Assembly: GCF_002802875.1 (NCBI RefSeq)
Contig: NZ_PEBI01000001.1
Span: forward strand, 335,830-399,829
DNA from: Bifidobacterium primatium
GTDB taxonomy: Bacteria; Actinomycetota; Actinomycetes; Actinomycetales; Bifidobacteriaceae
DNA length: 64,000 bases
Reading direction: 5' to 3'
This document shows, piece by piece, positions 1-8,265 of this stretch. A program made the position numbers and the translations under genes. The notes under the pieces were generated by a model. That model did not search any database, had not been told where the DNA came from, and saw nothing but the letters and a program-made list of their open reading frames with translations. How positions within the stretch are numbered: position 1 is the first letter of the stretch; each line of letters opens with the position of its first letter.

Positions 1-450
1 CGCGGCACCCGAGCCGAACACCTGCGCACGCGGCAATCCGGTGCGCTTCCACGCGAACCAGCTGAGCACGTCGACCGGATTCGACACCATGATGAGGATG
101 CCGTCGAAGCCGGAGTCCCGCACCCGCCGCAGAATCGGGTCGACGATGTCGATGGCCGCGCCAAGCTCCTGCATGCGGGTCTCCCCCGGCTTCGGCTTCG
201 GCCCCGCCGCGATGATCGCCACGTCGGCGTGCCGACAATCCTCCCAACCGCCTGCACGAATCGTCACGAACCGGCCGAGAAATTCCAATCCGTCGGCCAG
301 GTCCATGGCGAGACCCTGCGCCTTGTTCGGATGATGACCGACGATCACCAGCTCATTGCATAATCCCTGTTGCACGATGGCGCTCGCCACGGCCGAGCCG
401 ACGCTGCCGGTGCCGACGATGACGACCCTGCTTCTATTCGAAGTGACCAT
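1..450 (-). CDS. L-lactate/malate dehydrogenase family protein, partial (C-terminus outside window)
   Basis: These are the first 150 residues of an NAD-dependent 2-hydroxyacid dehydrogenase of the LDH/MDH family; the rest lies beyond base 1. The Rossmann nucleotide-binding motif GTGSVGSA is at residues 13-20. The substrate loop reads AAGPKPKPGETR and is followed later by the conserved SNPVDVL segment. The family normally reduces pyruvate or oxaloacetate in the cytoplasm. The specificity position in the loop, Gln in most lactate dehydrogenases and Arg in malate dehydrogenases, appears to be Pro here. That suggests a paralogue with altered substrate preference rather than the main fermentative LDH. 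The ATG at 450 begins the conserved beta strand (RVVIVGTG) after eight residues. The AraC regulator gene at 538-1617 lies upstream on the same strand. Confidence 0.85.
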   Translation of the reverse strand, partial: MVTSNRSRVVIVGTGSVGSAVASAIVQQGLCNELVIVGHHPNKAQGLAMDLADGLEFLGRFVTIRAGGWEDCRHADVAIIAAGPKPKPGETRMQELGAAIDIVDPILRRVRDSGFDGILIMVSNPVDVLSWFAWKRTGLPRAQVFGSGAA

Positions 451-537
451 ACGGCCACGCTAGCCCCAAGCGCCGTCCCTGCCCCGGCCCCGTCCACACT
501 CCGACCGACATCCGTCCGGCACCCCACTCCGCACTCT

Positions 538-1617
538 TCACCCGCGTTCCCGCGCCCGGTATTCGCTCGGCGAGCAGCCCATGCGCCGGCGGAACACGTA
601 GCCGAAATACGCCGACGACGAGAAACCGCATGCCGCGGCGATCTCGCCGACGGTCATGTCGCCGCCGACCAACAGCTCCCGGCTCCTGCCGATACGATAG
701 TCGGTCAGATAGTCGTTCGGCGTACGGCCGGCATGGCGGCGGAACTGCTCGCAGCATGCACGCCTGCCGACCAGACCGGCATGGGCGATGTCGTCGAGCG
801 TGATCTTTGACGCGACATTGGAACGGATGAACGCCACCATGACGAGGAACGCGTGCAGGGAATCGGGGCGGGAAACCGTGCGGCGGCCGCCGGGATTCGA
901 TTTTCCCGTTACGCCGCGCGGGCCGGACAGGCCGCTGGGCCCCGGCATATCGTCCGACCCCGCCCCACCGGATTCCGCCGAATCATCCGACAACGGTTTC
1001 CTTGCCACACGTTCCAATGCCCGGGAGCACAACGCAGCCGCCTGCGATGCGGCATCCAACGCGCGCAATCCGTCACGCGCGCAATCGCCCATCGTCCGGG
1101 CGAACTCGTCGATGCCGAACAGCAGTTCGCGGTCGACCGGCTCGTCGGCGGTCAGCATCACATAATCGACCATGCCGTCGCCCATGCGGTCCAGCATCGC
1201 ATTCGCCAGGTTCGGCCACAATCCGCCGAAGAACACGGGATCGACCATGGCCGTCACGAAACGGCAGTCCTTTCGCTCGTCGGAGAACAAATAATGCAAG
1301 CGCCTCGAATTGATGAACACGCCCTCGCCGGCACGCATCCTCCGCGTCTCGCCGTTGACGACCAGCATCGTCTCACCGGCGACCACGTGAATGAATTCGA
1401 AGTCACGATGCCAATGGCAGACGATGCGGTAGCCGAACCGACGCAGATCGTCGCGACGGCCATACAACGGCAGGCCCGGCAGATTGTATTGCGGCCTTTC
1501 CGACAGGTCGGAGAAAATCGTCAGCGGATTGGTCGGCGGGACGGCGCCGGCGGGAACGCCCCCGCCCCGAACGGCATTGCCCCGAACGGCATCATCGTCA
1601 TGCACACCATCAGTCAC
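538..1617 (-). CDS. AraC family transcriptional regulator with cupin-type sensor domain
   Basis: Probable DNA-binding regulator of about 359 residues. The N-terminal half has a cupin-like effector domain (HWHRDFEFIHVVAGE, then a GEGVFINSRRLHYLFS stretch). The last 100 residues form the double helix-turn-helix typical of AraC proteins, with a first helix pair around ITLDDIAHAGLVG and the signature EIAAACGFSSSAYFGYVFRRR near the end. The reading frame is open well upstream. The GTG at 1617 is chosen because it leaves a normal-length protein, but no strong ribosome binding site is visible and an ATG near 1728 is an alternative. It is divergent from the glycerol dehydrogenase gene at 1783, which makes that gene the natural candidate target. 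This is inference from position only. Confidence 0.8.
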   Translation of the reverse strand: MTDGVHDDDAVRGNAVRGGGVPAGAVPPTNPLTIFSDLSERPQYNLPGLPLYGRRDDLRRFGYRIVCHWHRDFEFIHVVAGETMLVVNGETRRMRAGEGVFINSRRLHYLFSDERKDCRFVTAMVDPVFFGGLWPNLANAMLDRMGDGMVDYVMLTADEPVDRELLFGIDEFARTMGDCARDGLRALDAASQAAALCSRALERVARKPLSDDSAESGGAGSDDMPGPSGLSGPRGVTGKSNPGGRRTVSRPDSLHAFLVMVAFIRSNVASKITLDDIAHAGLVGRRACCEQFRRHAGRTPNDYLTDYRIGRSRELLVGGDMTVGEIAAACGFSSSAYFGYVFRRRMGCSPSEYRARERG

Positions 1618-1782
1618 GATTTCTATAATAATCGAATCAATCTCAATATCATCAGTCCACGTTTGACCTGATTTCACTAGTATCGTTGCCTTCAACACAG
1701 CACACGGACGTTTATGAACCGTCATGATTTCCATATCGCGACGGTCGTATACCGACGCAAGCACCACTACAAGGAAGTATCC

Positions 1783-2871
1783 ATGCGTAAAGTACTCTGC
1801 TCCCCCGGCAGCTACATCCAGGAGGCCGACGCCCTCAAGGCGCTCGCCGACGAATACCGCGAGCTCGGCTCGGCCGGCGCCTACCTGATCGTCGACCCGT
1901 TCATCGATTCGATGTACCGCGACCTCATCGTCTCCGGCTTCGAAAAGACCGAGACCCCGCACCATTACGAGGTGTTCAAGGGCGAATGCTCGATGACCGA
2001 GGTCAACCGCCACAAGGGCCTGCTCGACGGTAACGACGTCGTCATCGGCATCGGCGGAGGCAAGACGCTCGACACATCCAAGGCCGTGGCGCATTTCGCC
2101 GGCACGCCGGTCATCATCTGCCCGACCGCCGCATCATCCGACGCGCCGTGCTCGCGCCTTTCGGTGCTATACACCGACGACGGCCAGTTCGACAAGTACC
2201 TGCCGCTGCCGAAGAACCCGGACAAGGTCATCATGGACACGACCATCATCGCCAAGGCGCCGGCACGTTTCCTCACGGCCGGATTCGGCGACGCCTACGC
2301 CACCTGGTTCGAGGCCGCGGCCTGCATCAGGTCCAGCGCAATCACCATGACCGGCGGCCACGCCACCAACGCGGCCGAGGCGATGGCCCGACTGTGCCAC
2401 GACCTGCTCGTCGCCGACGGCGTCAAGGCGCTCGCCGCCGCGAAGAAGGGGCTGTGCACGCCGGCGCTCGAGCAGGTGATCGAGGCGAACACACTGCTCA
2501 GCGGCATCGGCTTCGAGTCGAGCGGACTGGCCGCCGCGCACGCCATCCACAACGGCCTGACCGTGCTGGAGGGAACGCACAAGTACCTGCACGGCGAGAA
2601 GGTGGCGTACGGCACGCTCGCCCAGTTCGTGCTCGAGGACCGTCCGACCGCCGATTTCGAGGAGGCGTTCGGATTCTTCCGCGCGGTCGGCCTGCCCACC
2701 ACGCTGGCCGGCATCGGCATCGACGACGCCACGGACGACGACCTGCTGAAGGTCGGCGAACTGGCCTGCGACCCGGCCGACACGATGGGCAACATGCCGT
2801 TCGAGGTCACGCCCGCCGACGTGGCCGCGGCATTGCGCGCGGTGAACGAGCTTGATGCCGTGATCGGCTGA
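1783..2871 (+). CDS. gldA: glycerol dehydrogenase (GldA-type, metal-dependent alcohol dehydrogenase)
   Basis: Protein of 362 residues of the iron/zinc-dependent group III alcohol dehydrogenase superfamily, closest in pattern to glycerol dehydrogenase, which oxidises glycerol to dihydroxyacetone with NAD. Visible features are the nucleotide-binding segment VVIGIGGGKTLDTSKAVAH, the conserved PTAASSDAPCS, the metal-ligand region FGDAYATWFEA, and later AAAHAIHNGL and THKYLHGEKVAYG carrying the histidine ligands. The ATG at 1783 has AAGGAAG a few bases upstream; an in-frame ATG at 1714 lacks a ribosome binding site. It is transcribed away from the AraC gene. The family also includes hydroxyacetone reductases, so the substrate is probable rather than proven. 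Confidence 0.88.
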   Translation: MRKVLCSPGSYIQEADALKALADEYRELGSAGAYLIVDPFIDSMYRDLIVSGFEKTETPHHYEVFKGECSMTEVNRHKGLLDGNDVVIGIGGGKTLDTSKAVAHFAGTPVIICPTAASSDAPCSRLSVLYTDDGQFDKYLPLPKNPDKVIMDTTIIAKAPARFLTAGFGDAYATWFEAAACIRSSAITMTGGHATNAAEAMARLCHDLLVADGVKALAAAKKGLCTPALEQVIEANTLLSGIGFESSGLAAAHAIHNGLTVLEGTHKYLHGEKVAYGTLAQFVLEDRPTADFEEAFGFFRAVGLPTTLAGIGIDDATDDDLLKVGELACDPADTMGNMPFEVTPADVAAALRAVNELDAVIG

Positions 2872-3061
2872 GCAGCATCCGTCGAAAGCCTCCCCCGATG
2901 GATGCTACGGGAACCGTTCCGGCATCCATTATGCAGTCGGCCAGCGTTCGGGCGTAACCGGTGGAACCGGGCGTCACCGAACGTCGGCCGATATTTTTTG
3001 AACGCTGTCGTCGATATCGGCACCATCGATATCGACGCCATCAGCACCGCCACGACCGTCA

Positions 3062-3081
3062 TATAATGTACAAACGTACAT
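3062..3081 (+). promoter_or_regulatory. promoter -10 box overlapped by operator-like palindrome ATGTACAAACGTACAT
   Basis: A perfect -10 box (TATAAT, 3062-3067) is immediately followed by a 16-bp palindrome, ATGTACAAACGTACAT (3066-3081). The palindrome would cover the transcription start of the acetyltransferase gene at 3110, a typical place for a repressor. The same half-site, CGTACA, recurs as TGTACGTTCGTACA at 30733-30746. The rest of the 2872-3109 intergenic stretch holds no gene that I can see, only a repeated ATCGATATCGAC-like segment near 3010-3036. Confidence 0.5.
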
Positions 3082-3109
3082 ATTCATGTGAACCAAAGGA
3101 GATGACGGC

Positions 3110-3766
3110 ATGACGACGAACACATACGACGTGACCGCGGACCTTACGCCGGAGGGACGCATCGAATGGGACCGGATGGTGGCGGGCGAGGTCTATCAGG
3201 ACTCGCATCCGGAGATCGAACGCAAGCGCGCCGAGGCGAAACGACTGTTCGTCGCCTACAACCGCACCGACTACGAGGACGTCGCACGACGTCGCGATGT
3301 CATGGAGCAGCTGTTCGCGGCGGTCGGCGACGACGTGTTCATCGAACCGAACTTCCGTTGCGAGATCGGCCGCAACATCACCATCGGCTCGCACGCCTAC
3401 ATCAACTTCGACTGCGTGATGCTCGACAACGCGCCGATCACCCTGGGCGACTACGTGTGGATCGCGCCGATGGTCGGTCTGTTCGCCACGAACCATGCGC
3501 TCGATTTCGAGGAGCGCAAGGCCGGCGCCTGCCAGGCGAAGCCGATCGTGATCGAGGACGGCGTATGGCTGGGCGGGCATGTGACCGTACTCGGCGGCGT
3601 GACCATCGGACGCGGTTCGGTGATCGGTGCCGGCTCGGTCGTCACCAGAGACATCCCCGCCGGCGTGGTCGCGGTGGGCAATCCGGCGCGCGTAGTCCGG
3701 CCGATCACCGAGGCCGACAGGACCGGGTTCTGCGAGCGCATCGCCGCCCGCGACGCCGGCCGGTAG
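3110..3766 (+). CDS. maltose/galactoside O-acetyltransferase family protein
   Basis: A 218-residue member of the hexapeptide-repeat (left-handed beta helix) acyltransferases of the LacA/Maa type, which move acetyl from acetyl-CoA to a sugar hydroxyl in the cytoplasm. The N-terminal maltose-acetyltransferase helix region (MVAGEVYQDSHPEIERKRAEAK) precedes the repeats. The catalytic histidine lies in FATNHALDFEER. Repeats such as GVTIGRGSVIGAGSVVTRDIP and the closing VAVGNPARVVRPI are clear. AAAGGAG lies 7-13 bases before the ATG at 3110. The gene sits alone behind a strong -10 box and a palindromic operator. Which sugar is acetylated cannot be told from sequence. Confidence 0.85.
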   Translation: MTTNTYDVTADLTPEGRIEWDRMVAGEVYQDSHPEIERKRAEAKRLFVAYNRTDYEDVARRRDVMEQLFAAVGDDVFIEPNFRCEIGRNITIGSHAYINFDCVMLDNAPITLGDYVWIAPMVGLFATNHALDFEERKAGACQAKPIVIEDGVWLGGHVTVLGGVTIGRGSVIGAGSVVTRDIPAGVVAVGNPARVVRPITEADRTGFCERIAARDAGR

Positions 3767-3784
3767 ACGGCATGACGTCCGTCA

Positions 3785-4630
3785 CTACCGGCGTACGGCG
3801 GTGAAGAAGAACCTTGGGAACGGGAAGATGATGCTGCCGTCGGATTGCGTCGAATAGGCCTCGCGCACGCGACCGAAGATCTCGCTTTCGAAGACGGCCC
3901 GTTCGGCGTCGCCGGGCAGCGCCTGCAGGTACGGCCGCAGTCCGGTGCCGCGATACCAGTCCATGATGGCCTCGTGCGACGGCAGGTTGTGCATATAGAC
4001 GACCTTCCATATGCGGAAGTCCGCCACGAGTTCGCCGCCATGCAGCAGTTCCCAGTATTCGGGCGGCGTGAGGTTGTAGAACTCGCGTTGCTGCGGGAGC
4101 CGGTCGGCGTATTGCGGCGAATGCACGACGTCGGCGATGATGCGGTGGATGGGCTCCTCGTAGTTCATCGGCGTCTGCACGGCGAGCATGCCGCCTGGCT
4201 GCAGGAGGCCCAGCATGGCGGGGATGAGCCGCGGATGGTCCGGCACCCATTGGATGCACGCGTTGGAGAACACGACGTCGAAATCGTGCGGCAGGGCGTC
4301 GAAATCCGCCGGATTCGAGGCGTCGAACAGGGCGAAGTCGATGTCGGGATGGGCCTTGCGCGCGGCGTCAATCATCTCCGGGGAATTGTCGACGCCGAGG
4401 ATTTCCGCATGCGGGTAGCGTTCGCGCAACACGGCGGTGCTGTTGCCCGGCCCGCAGCCGATGTCGAGCACGCGACGGACCGTGCCGTCGTCCGGCGGCA
4501 GTTGCGCGGCGAGGTCGCGCGACGGTTGCGTACGTTCCTTCTTGAATCGCAGATACTGTTGCGAGTCCCATTGCACAGTGTTGGTTTTGGTCGCCGATGT
4601 CGACGTGTCTGTCGCGTTCGTCGTGGTCAT
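3785..4630 (-). CDS. tam: trans-aconitate 2-methyltransferase-like SAM-dependent methyltransferase
   Basis: A 281-residue class I methyltransferase. The SAM-binding motif I is VLDIGCGPGNST and motif II reads ILGVDNSPEMID. The Tam-type opening WDSQQYLRFKKERTQPSRDL and the central FSNACIQWVPDH and LQPGGMLAVQTPMN stretches are characteristic of trans-aconitate methyltransferases. Those enzymes methylate trans-aconitate formed by leakage from aconitase. The first 20 residues are a low-complexity Thr/Asn/Ser stretch. It converges with the acetyltransferase gene, leaving only 18 bases between the two stops. The family call is good; the exact substrate is inferred. Confidence 0.82.
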   Translation of the reverse strand: MTTTNATDTSTSATKTNTVQWDSQQYLRFKKERTQPSRDLAAQLPPDDGTVRRVLDIGCGPGNSTAVLRERYPHAEILGVDNSPEMIDAARKAHPDIDFALFDASNPADFDALPHDFDVVFSNACIQWVPDHPRLIPAMLGLLQPGGMLAVQTPMNYEEPIHRIIADVVHSPQYADRLPQQREFYNLTPPEYWELLHGGELVADFRIWKVVYMHNLPSHEAIMDWYRGTGLRPYLQALPGDAERAVFESEIFGRVREAYSTQSDGSIIFPFPRFFFTAVRR

Positions 4631-4783
4631 GTGGCCTACGATATGCCAAGAATGTCCGAAATACGGAATCTCGTTCGAATAATGATTACCCTAGCGCGAA
4701 GTCTTTGGCAGGGAACGACAAAAAGGGACATTTTGCCATTCCACGACAACGTCAATTTTTCTTATGAAAAGGAATCGCTGCAA

Positions 4784-4994
4784 TTCCAAGGTTTTTGATT
4801 GGCATGGAATGTATTCTGCCAACAAAAACCGATTCCGTGCCAAATCGGATGGCACGGAATCGCAATATCGGAAAACCAACCGTTCCGCGCCACACAATCA
4901 TGGCACGGAACGATTGATTTCGTCGTTTTCCCACTCCCATGCCAAACCGACCGCCACGGAGCGACATTACGAAGACCGCAAACGTTCCATGCCA
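4784..4994. repeat. intergenic array of 27-bp imperfect palindromes, 50-51 bp period
   Basis: In the 4631-5027 gap, 10-base arms alternate in orientation with striking regularity. Right arms (TGGCAcGGAA type) start at 4800, 4850, 4901 and 4952. Left arms (TTCCgTGCCA type) start at 4833, 4883, 4935 and 4985. A degenerate left arm at 4784 (TTCCAAGG) completes the first unit. Each palindrome is a 10-bp stem with a 6-8 base loop, separated from the next by 23-24 bases of unrelated sequence. A lone arm, TGGCAGGGAA, also lies at 4706-4715. The stretch is poorer in GC than its surroundings. The arms vary between copies and there are no cas genes, so this is not a standard CRISPR. Confidence 0.75.
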
Positions 4995-5027
4995 TGCCAA
5001 CCTCGGTGCGGCCACGGCCGGTGACGC

Positions 5028-6305
5028 CTAGCGGTCACGCCAGCGCAGCAGCTCAAATGCAAGCACGTAGGCGAGCAGGATTGCGGAGGCGAGGAACACG
5101 CTGCGCAGCGCGAGCATGAGGCTCGGCAGGAACGTGGCGATGACGCCGAACACGGCCACGCCGATCGCGCCGCCGACCTGACGGAACGTGTTGAACATGG
5201 CGGACGCGATGCCCGACTGCGACGAATCCACGCTTTTCAATACCACGCCGGCGGCGGCGGGCGTAGTGACGGCCGCGCCGAAACCGACCACGCTCAACCC
5301 CGCAGCGATCACCCAGACGGGAATCGGCGCCGGGGCAAGGAATTCGAACATGAATCCGACGATCATGACGGACAGTCCCAGCGTGATGGAGAACTTCGAC
5401 CCATGGGCGGTGATGATGCGCCCGCCGACGAGATTGCCGACGATGGTCACGAACGCGGACGGCACGAACACGAGACCCGCCGCGAACGCACCCATGTTGA
5501 GTTCGTTCTGCAGGAACATCGTGCAGATGAACACCATGCCATACCAGTTGAAGATCATGATGAAGCCGATCTGCAGCGCCACCTGCATGCCGCGCACGTG
5601 GAACAGGTTCAGCGTCATCATCGGAGCGACGACCTTCTTCTGCGAGAACAGGAACGCACCGAGCGTCACGACGCCGACGGTCAGCAGTGCGAGCGTGGCC
5701 GGATGGGCGAAGCCGAGTGAACCGACCTGGATGATGCCGGCGACAAGCGAGGACAATCCGATGAGTGCAAGTACCTGGCCGAGCCAATCGAATCGTATGG
5801 GACGCGACGGCGAGGCGGCGATCTTCGGCGCGACGGCGAGGATCATCAGGCAGAACGGCACGTTGATGGCGAAGACGAGGCTCCAATGGATCGGCGTGAG
5901 CAGGCCGCCGAGCAGCGGGCCGACCGCCGACGCCGACGCGCCGCCCGCGCCCCACAGCGCCAGCGCCCATGCGCGACGCTTCGGATTCGGATTGGCCTCG
6001 TTGATGAGCGCCATCGAGGCCGGCAGAATCAGCGCGGAGGCCACGCCGAGCACGCATCGACCGGCGACGAGCGCGGCCATGGACCATGCGAACGTGCAGA
6101 ACAGCGAGGCCGCGGCGAACAGCGAGGCTCCGGCGAGGAACGAGGCGACCGCCGCCGCGAACGTGGTGAGGTTGGCGGAGAGTCGACCCGCGCGGTCGAT
6201 GCGGCCGGCACGTTCACCGGCGCCGGAGCGGTCGATGCAGTCGGCGTGGTCGAATCGCCCACGGTCCGATACGACGTTCATTGATGTTTTGGTGAAATCG
6301 GTCAT
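5028..6305 (-). CDS. MFS multidrug-type transporter (DHA2 family), N-terminus shortened
   Basis: A 425-residue membrane protein of the DHA2/EmrB-like major facilitator group. From about residue 60 it matches the family well: the LVAGRCVLGVASALILPASMALI segment, many hydrophobic helices, and a C-terminal MFNTFRQVGGAIGVAVFG motif. The first 50 residues are hydrophilic (MTDFTKTSMNVVSDRGRFDH...) where the family has its first two membrane helices and the motif-A loop. No missing part is found in another frame before the divergent LysR gene at 6459, so the shortening looks real. It may be a degenerate pump. The ATG at 6305 has AGGAG seven bases upstream. LysR is its probable regulator. Confidence 0.75.
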   Translation of the reverse strand: MTDFTKTSMNVVSDRGRFDHADCIDRSGAGERAGRIDRAGRLSANLTTFAAAVASFLAGASLFAAASLFCTFAWSMAALVAGRCVLGVASALILPASMALINEANPNPKRRAWALALWGAGGASASAVGPLLGGLLTPIHWSLVFAINVPFCLMILAVAPKIAASPSRPIRFDWLGQVLALIGLSSLVAGIIQVGSLGFAHPATLALLTVGVVTLGAFLFSQKKVVAPMMTLNLFHVRGMQVALQIGFIMIFNWYGMVFICTMFLQNELNMGAFAAGLVFVPSAFVTIVGNLVGGRIITAHGSKFSITLGLSVMIVGFMFEFLAPAPIPVWVIAAGLSVVGFGAAVTTPAAAGVVLKSVDSSQSGIASAMFNTFRQVGGAIGVAVFGVIATFLPSLMLALRSVFLASAILLAYVLAFELLRWRDR

Positions 6306-6398
6306 AATCTCCTGTATCTGATGGCACATGGTTTCGTTTGATGTTCCGTTTGGTTATTGCATTAGCCATGGTATTCTCGAAAACAGTTAAAAAACGGC

Positions 6399-6434
6399 GG
6401 TTTATGAATGCTTATGGTTGATAATCCATAAACC
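6399..6434. promoter_or_regulatory. inverted repeat in LysR/MFS divergent promoter
   Basis: The arms GGTTTAT (6399-6405) and ATAAACC (6428-6434) form a 36-bp dyad between the divergent MFS and LysR genes. It lies just upstream of the LysR start. It is a candidate LysR-type binding site, assigned by position and symmetry only. Confidence 0.4.
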
Positions 6435-6458
6435 ACAGGTTCATACGGAAGGGCATCG

Positions 6459-7349
6459 ATGTACGACAGGCGGTTGGATGCGATTCTTGCGGCGGCGCAG
6501 CTCGGCAGCTTCAGCCAAGCGGCGGCGCAGCTGCACATCTCCACGCCGGCGCTCATCAAGCAGGTCAACGGCTTCGAGCAGGAGCATCGGCTCACGCTGT
6601 TCCATCGCACCCGCAGCGGCGTCACGCTCACCGACGCGGGCAGGTCGCTGGTCGCCGACGCCGCCGACATCATCGAGGAGTCGGATCGTGCGCTTCGGCG
6701 TGCCCGCCGGCTCGAAGGCGGCGGGGTGAGCATCCGCGTCGGGGTATCGCTGCTGCGTCCGGCCACGGCGCTGCTCGATCTGTGGCCGCGGCTGGCGCCG
6801 GCCATGGCCGCGCATCATCCGCCGATCCGACTGGAACTCGCGCCGCTTTCGGACGCGCCGGACGGTTTTCTTTACGAGCTTGGACGGCTGGGAGACAATG
6901 TGGATGTGGTGGTCACGGGTTTCTCGCGCGATGATTGGACCAATCCCTGCCAGACACTGCAGATGGCGACGTACCAGCTCTGCATGGGCGTGCCGCTGAC
7001 AAATCCGTTGGCCAATCGGGCCAGACTCACCATCGATGACCTTTCTGGGCAGCGTGTGCATCTTCCGCAGTTCGGCGGCGTCATGGAGGAGGCGAGAAAA
7101 TACCTGGCCCGCAACACCGACATCGAGCTCGTCAATCTCGAACGGTACGAGTTCGACGTGTTCAACGAGTGCGCGCAGTCCGGCGACCTGCTGCTGGCCA
7201 AGAGCATCTGGAGCAATTTCCATCCGTCAATCCGGCTGATTCCCATGGATTGGGACATCACGGTGCCGTATGGACTGCTGTATTCGCAACATCCGACGCC
7301 TCTGGTCCGTGATTTCGTAGCCGCCGTCGCCGAACTTACATGCGCATAG
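6459..7349 (+). CDS. LysR family transcriptional regulator
   Basis: A 296-residue protein with the standard LysR N-terminal winged helix-turn-helix (residues 1-60, LDAILAAAQLGSFSQAAAQLHISTPALIKQVNGFE). A linker helix and a periplasmic-binding-protein-like effector domain of about 200 residues follow. The ATG at 6459 comes after GGAAGGG. It is transcribed divergently from the shortened MFS transporter, the classical arrangement for a LysR regulator and its target. The ligand cannot be inferred. Confidence 0.85.
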   Translation: MYDRRLDAILAAAQLGSFSQAAAQLHISTPALIKQVNGFEQEHRLTLFHRTRSGVTLTDAGRSLVADAADIIEESDRALRRARRLEGGGVSIRVGVSLLRPATALLDLWPRLAPAMAAHHPPIRLELAPLSDAPDGFLYELGRLGDNVDVVVTGFSRDDWTNPCQTLQMATYQLCMGVPLTNPLANRARLTIDDLSGQRVHLPQFGGVMEEARKYLARNTDIELVNLERYEFDVFNECAQSGDLLLAKSIWSNFHPSIRLIPMDWDITVPYGLLYSQHPTPLVRDFVAAVAELTCA

Positions 7350-7368
7350 TCCCGAAATCCGTGATTCA

Positions 7369-7416
7369 GGGTGCGTTATGGTCGTTTTCGAGTCAAAAAA
7401 ACGACCAAAAGGCACC
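7369..7416. repeat. dispersed palindromic intergenic element, copy 1
   Basis: A palindromic segment running from GGGTGC to GGCACC, with inner arms GGTCGTTTT and AAAACGACC. It lies between the LysR gene and the end of fetB, where it could act as a terminator for either strand. Four related copies are at 11223, 13552, 29385 and 39416. Confidence 0.65.
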
Positions 7417-7452
7417 ATCAATAGCGGAAATCGACTGTTTCGGGACCGGCTC

Positions 7453-8244
7453 TCACCGTTCGGCGGGCGGCCTGTACTGGTCGTCGGCCGTGAAGCAGGT
7501 GCGATAGACCATCGCCATGATGAGGCTGTCGGCCACGAGCGTGAGCGCAGCGATGGCGGCGAACACGACGAACTGGTATTTCGCCGCGTTGATGGGGTCG
7601 CCGCCGGCTATGACCTGGCCGGCCATCATGCCCGGAATCGTCACGATGCCGCAGGACGCCAGCGTGGCCGTCGTCGGCAGCAGCCCGAGCCGAATCGACG
7701 AGACGATCGACGGGCGGGCCGCCTCCCATGCGCTCGCGCCCAGCGCGAGCATCGTGTCGATCTCATCGCGCCGCTCGTCCATGCTTTCGTAGAAACGACT
7801 CAATCCGACGGCCAATGCGGAGACCGTGTTGCCGAGCAGCATGCCCGTGAGCGGCACCACCAGCTGCGGCGCATACCACGGGTGCGGCCGGACCACCAGC
7901 TCCGTGACCAGCGCGATCATGAGCAGCATGGTGATGGTCAGGCTCAGCAGCACCGGACCGGCCAGGCCCTTCGGCACGCCCTTGGCGCGCGACAGCGTGA
8001 TCTGCACGGCCGCCACCAGCATCACGGCGATCACCGCGAACACGAGCCACATGTTGTTCGCGCGGATCACATACCCCACGACGAAGCCCATCGCACAGAG
8101 TTGGAGCAGTGCACGGCAGGCCGACCACAGCAGCGTCTTGCCGATGTTGATGCGCATGAGTTCGCTGATGCCGGCCGCAACGGCCACCATCGTCAGGGCG
8201 ACGACGAGGCCCCAGATGTCTATATTGTACGAATTGCCGGTCAT
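7453..8244 (-). CDS. fetB: FetB-like ABC transporter permease (UPF0014 family)
   Basis: A 263-residue inner membrane protein with about seven hydrophobic segments, matching the YbbM/FetB permease family described as an iron exporter in E. coli. Family marks are LPTTATLASCGIVTIPGMMAGQVIAGGDP, the LGASAWEA cytoplasmic loop, and MLLGNTVSALAVGLSRFYESM. The ATG at 8244 follows AAGGAG. The partner ATPase gene is upstream on the same strand (8431-9222), but the 186-bp gap between them holds a tandem hairpin duplication, so the two may be expressed at different levels. The transported metal is inferred from the family. Confidence 0.85.
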   Translation of the reverse strand: MTGNSYNIDIWGLVVALTMVAVAAGISELMRINIGKTLLWSACRALLQLCAMGFVVGYVIRANNMWLVFAVIAVMLVAAVQITLSRAKGVPKGLAGPVLLSLTITMLLMIALVTELVVRPHPWYAPQLVVPLTGMLLGNTVSALAVGLSRFYESMDERRDEIDTMLALGASAWEAARPSIVSSIRLGLLPTTATLASCGIVTIPGMMAGQVIAGGDPINAAKYQFVVFAAIAALTLVADSLIMAMVYRTCFTADDQYRPPAER

Positions 8245-8265
8245 TTGGACTCCTTGCTGAGATGG

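Noticed and set aside
4784-4994. A true CRISPR array
   Set aside because: Repeats differ from one another at several positions, the arms are palindromic throughout, and no cas gene or leader is seen in the window.
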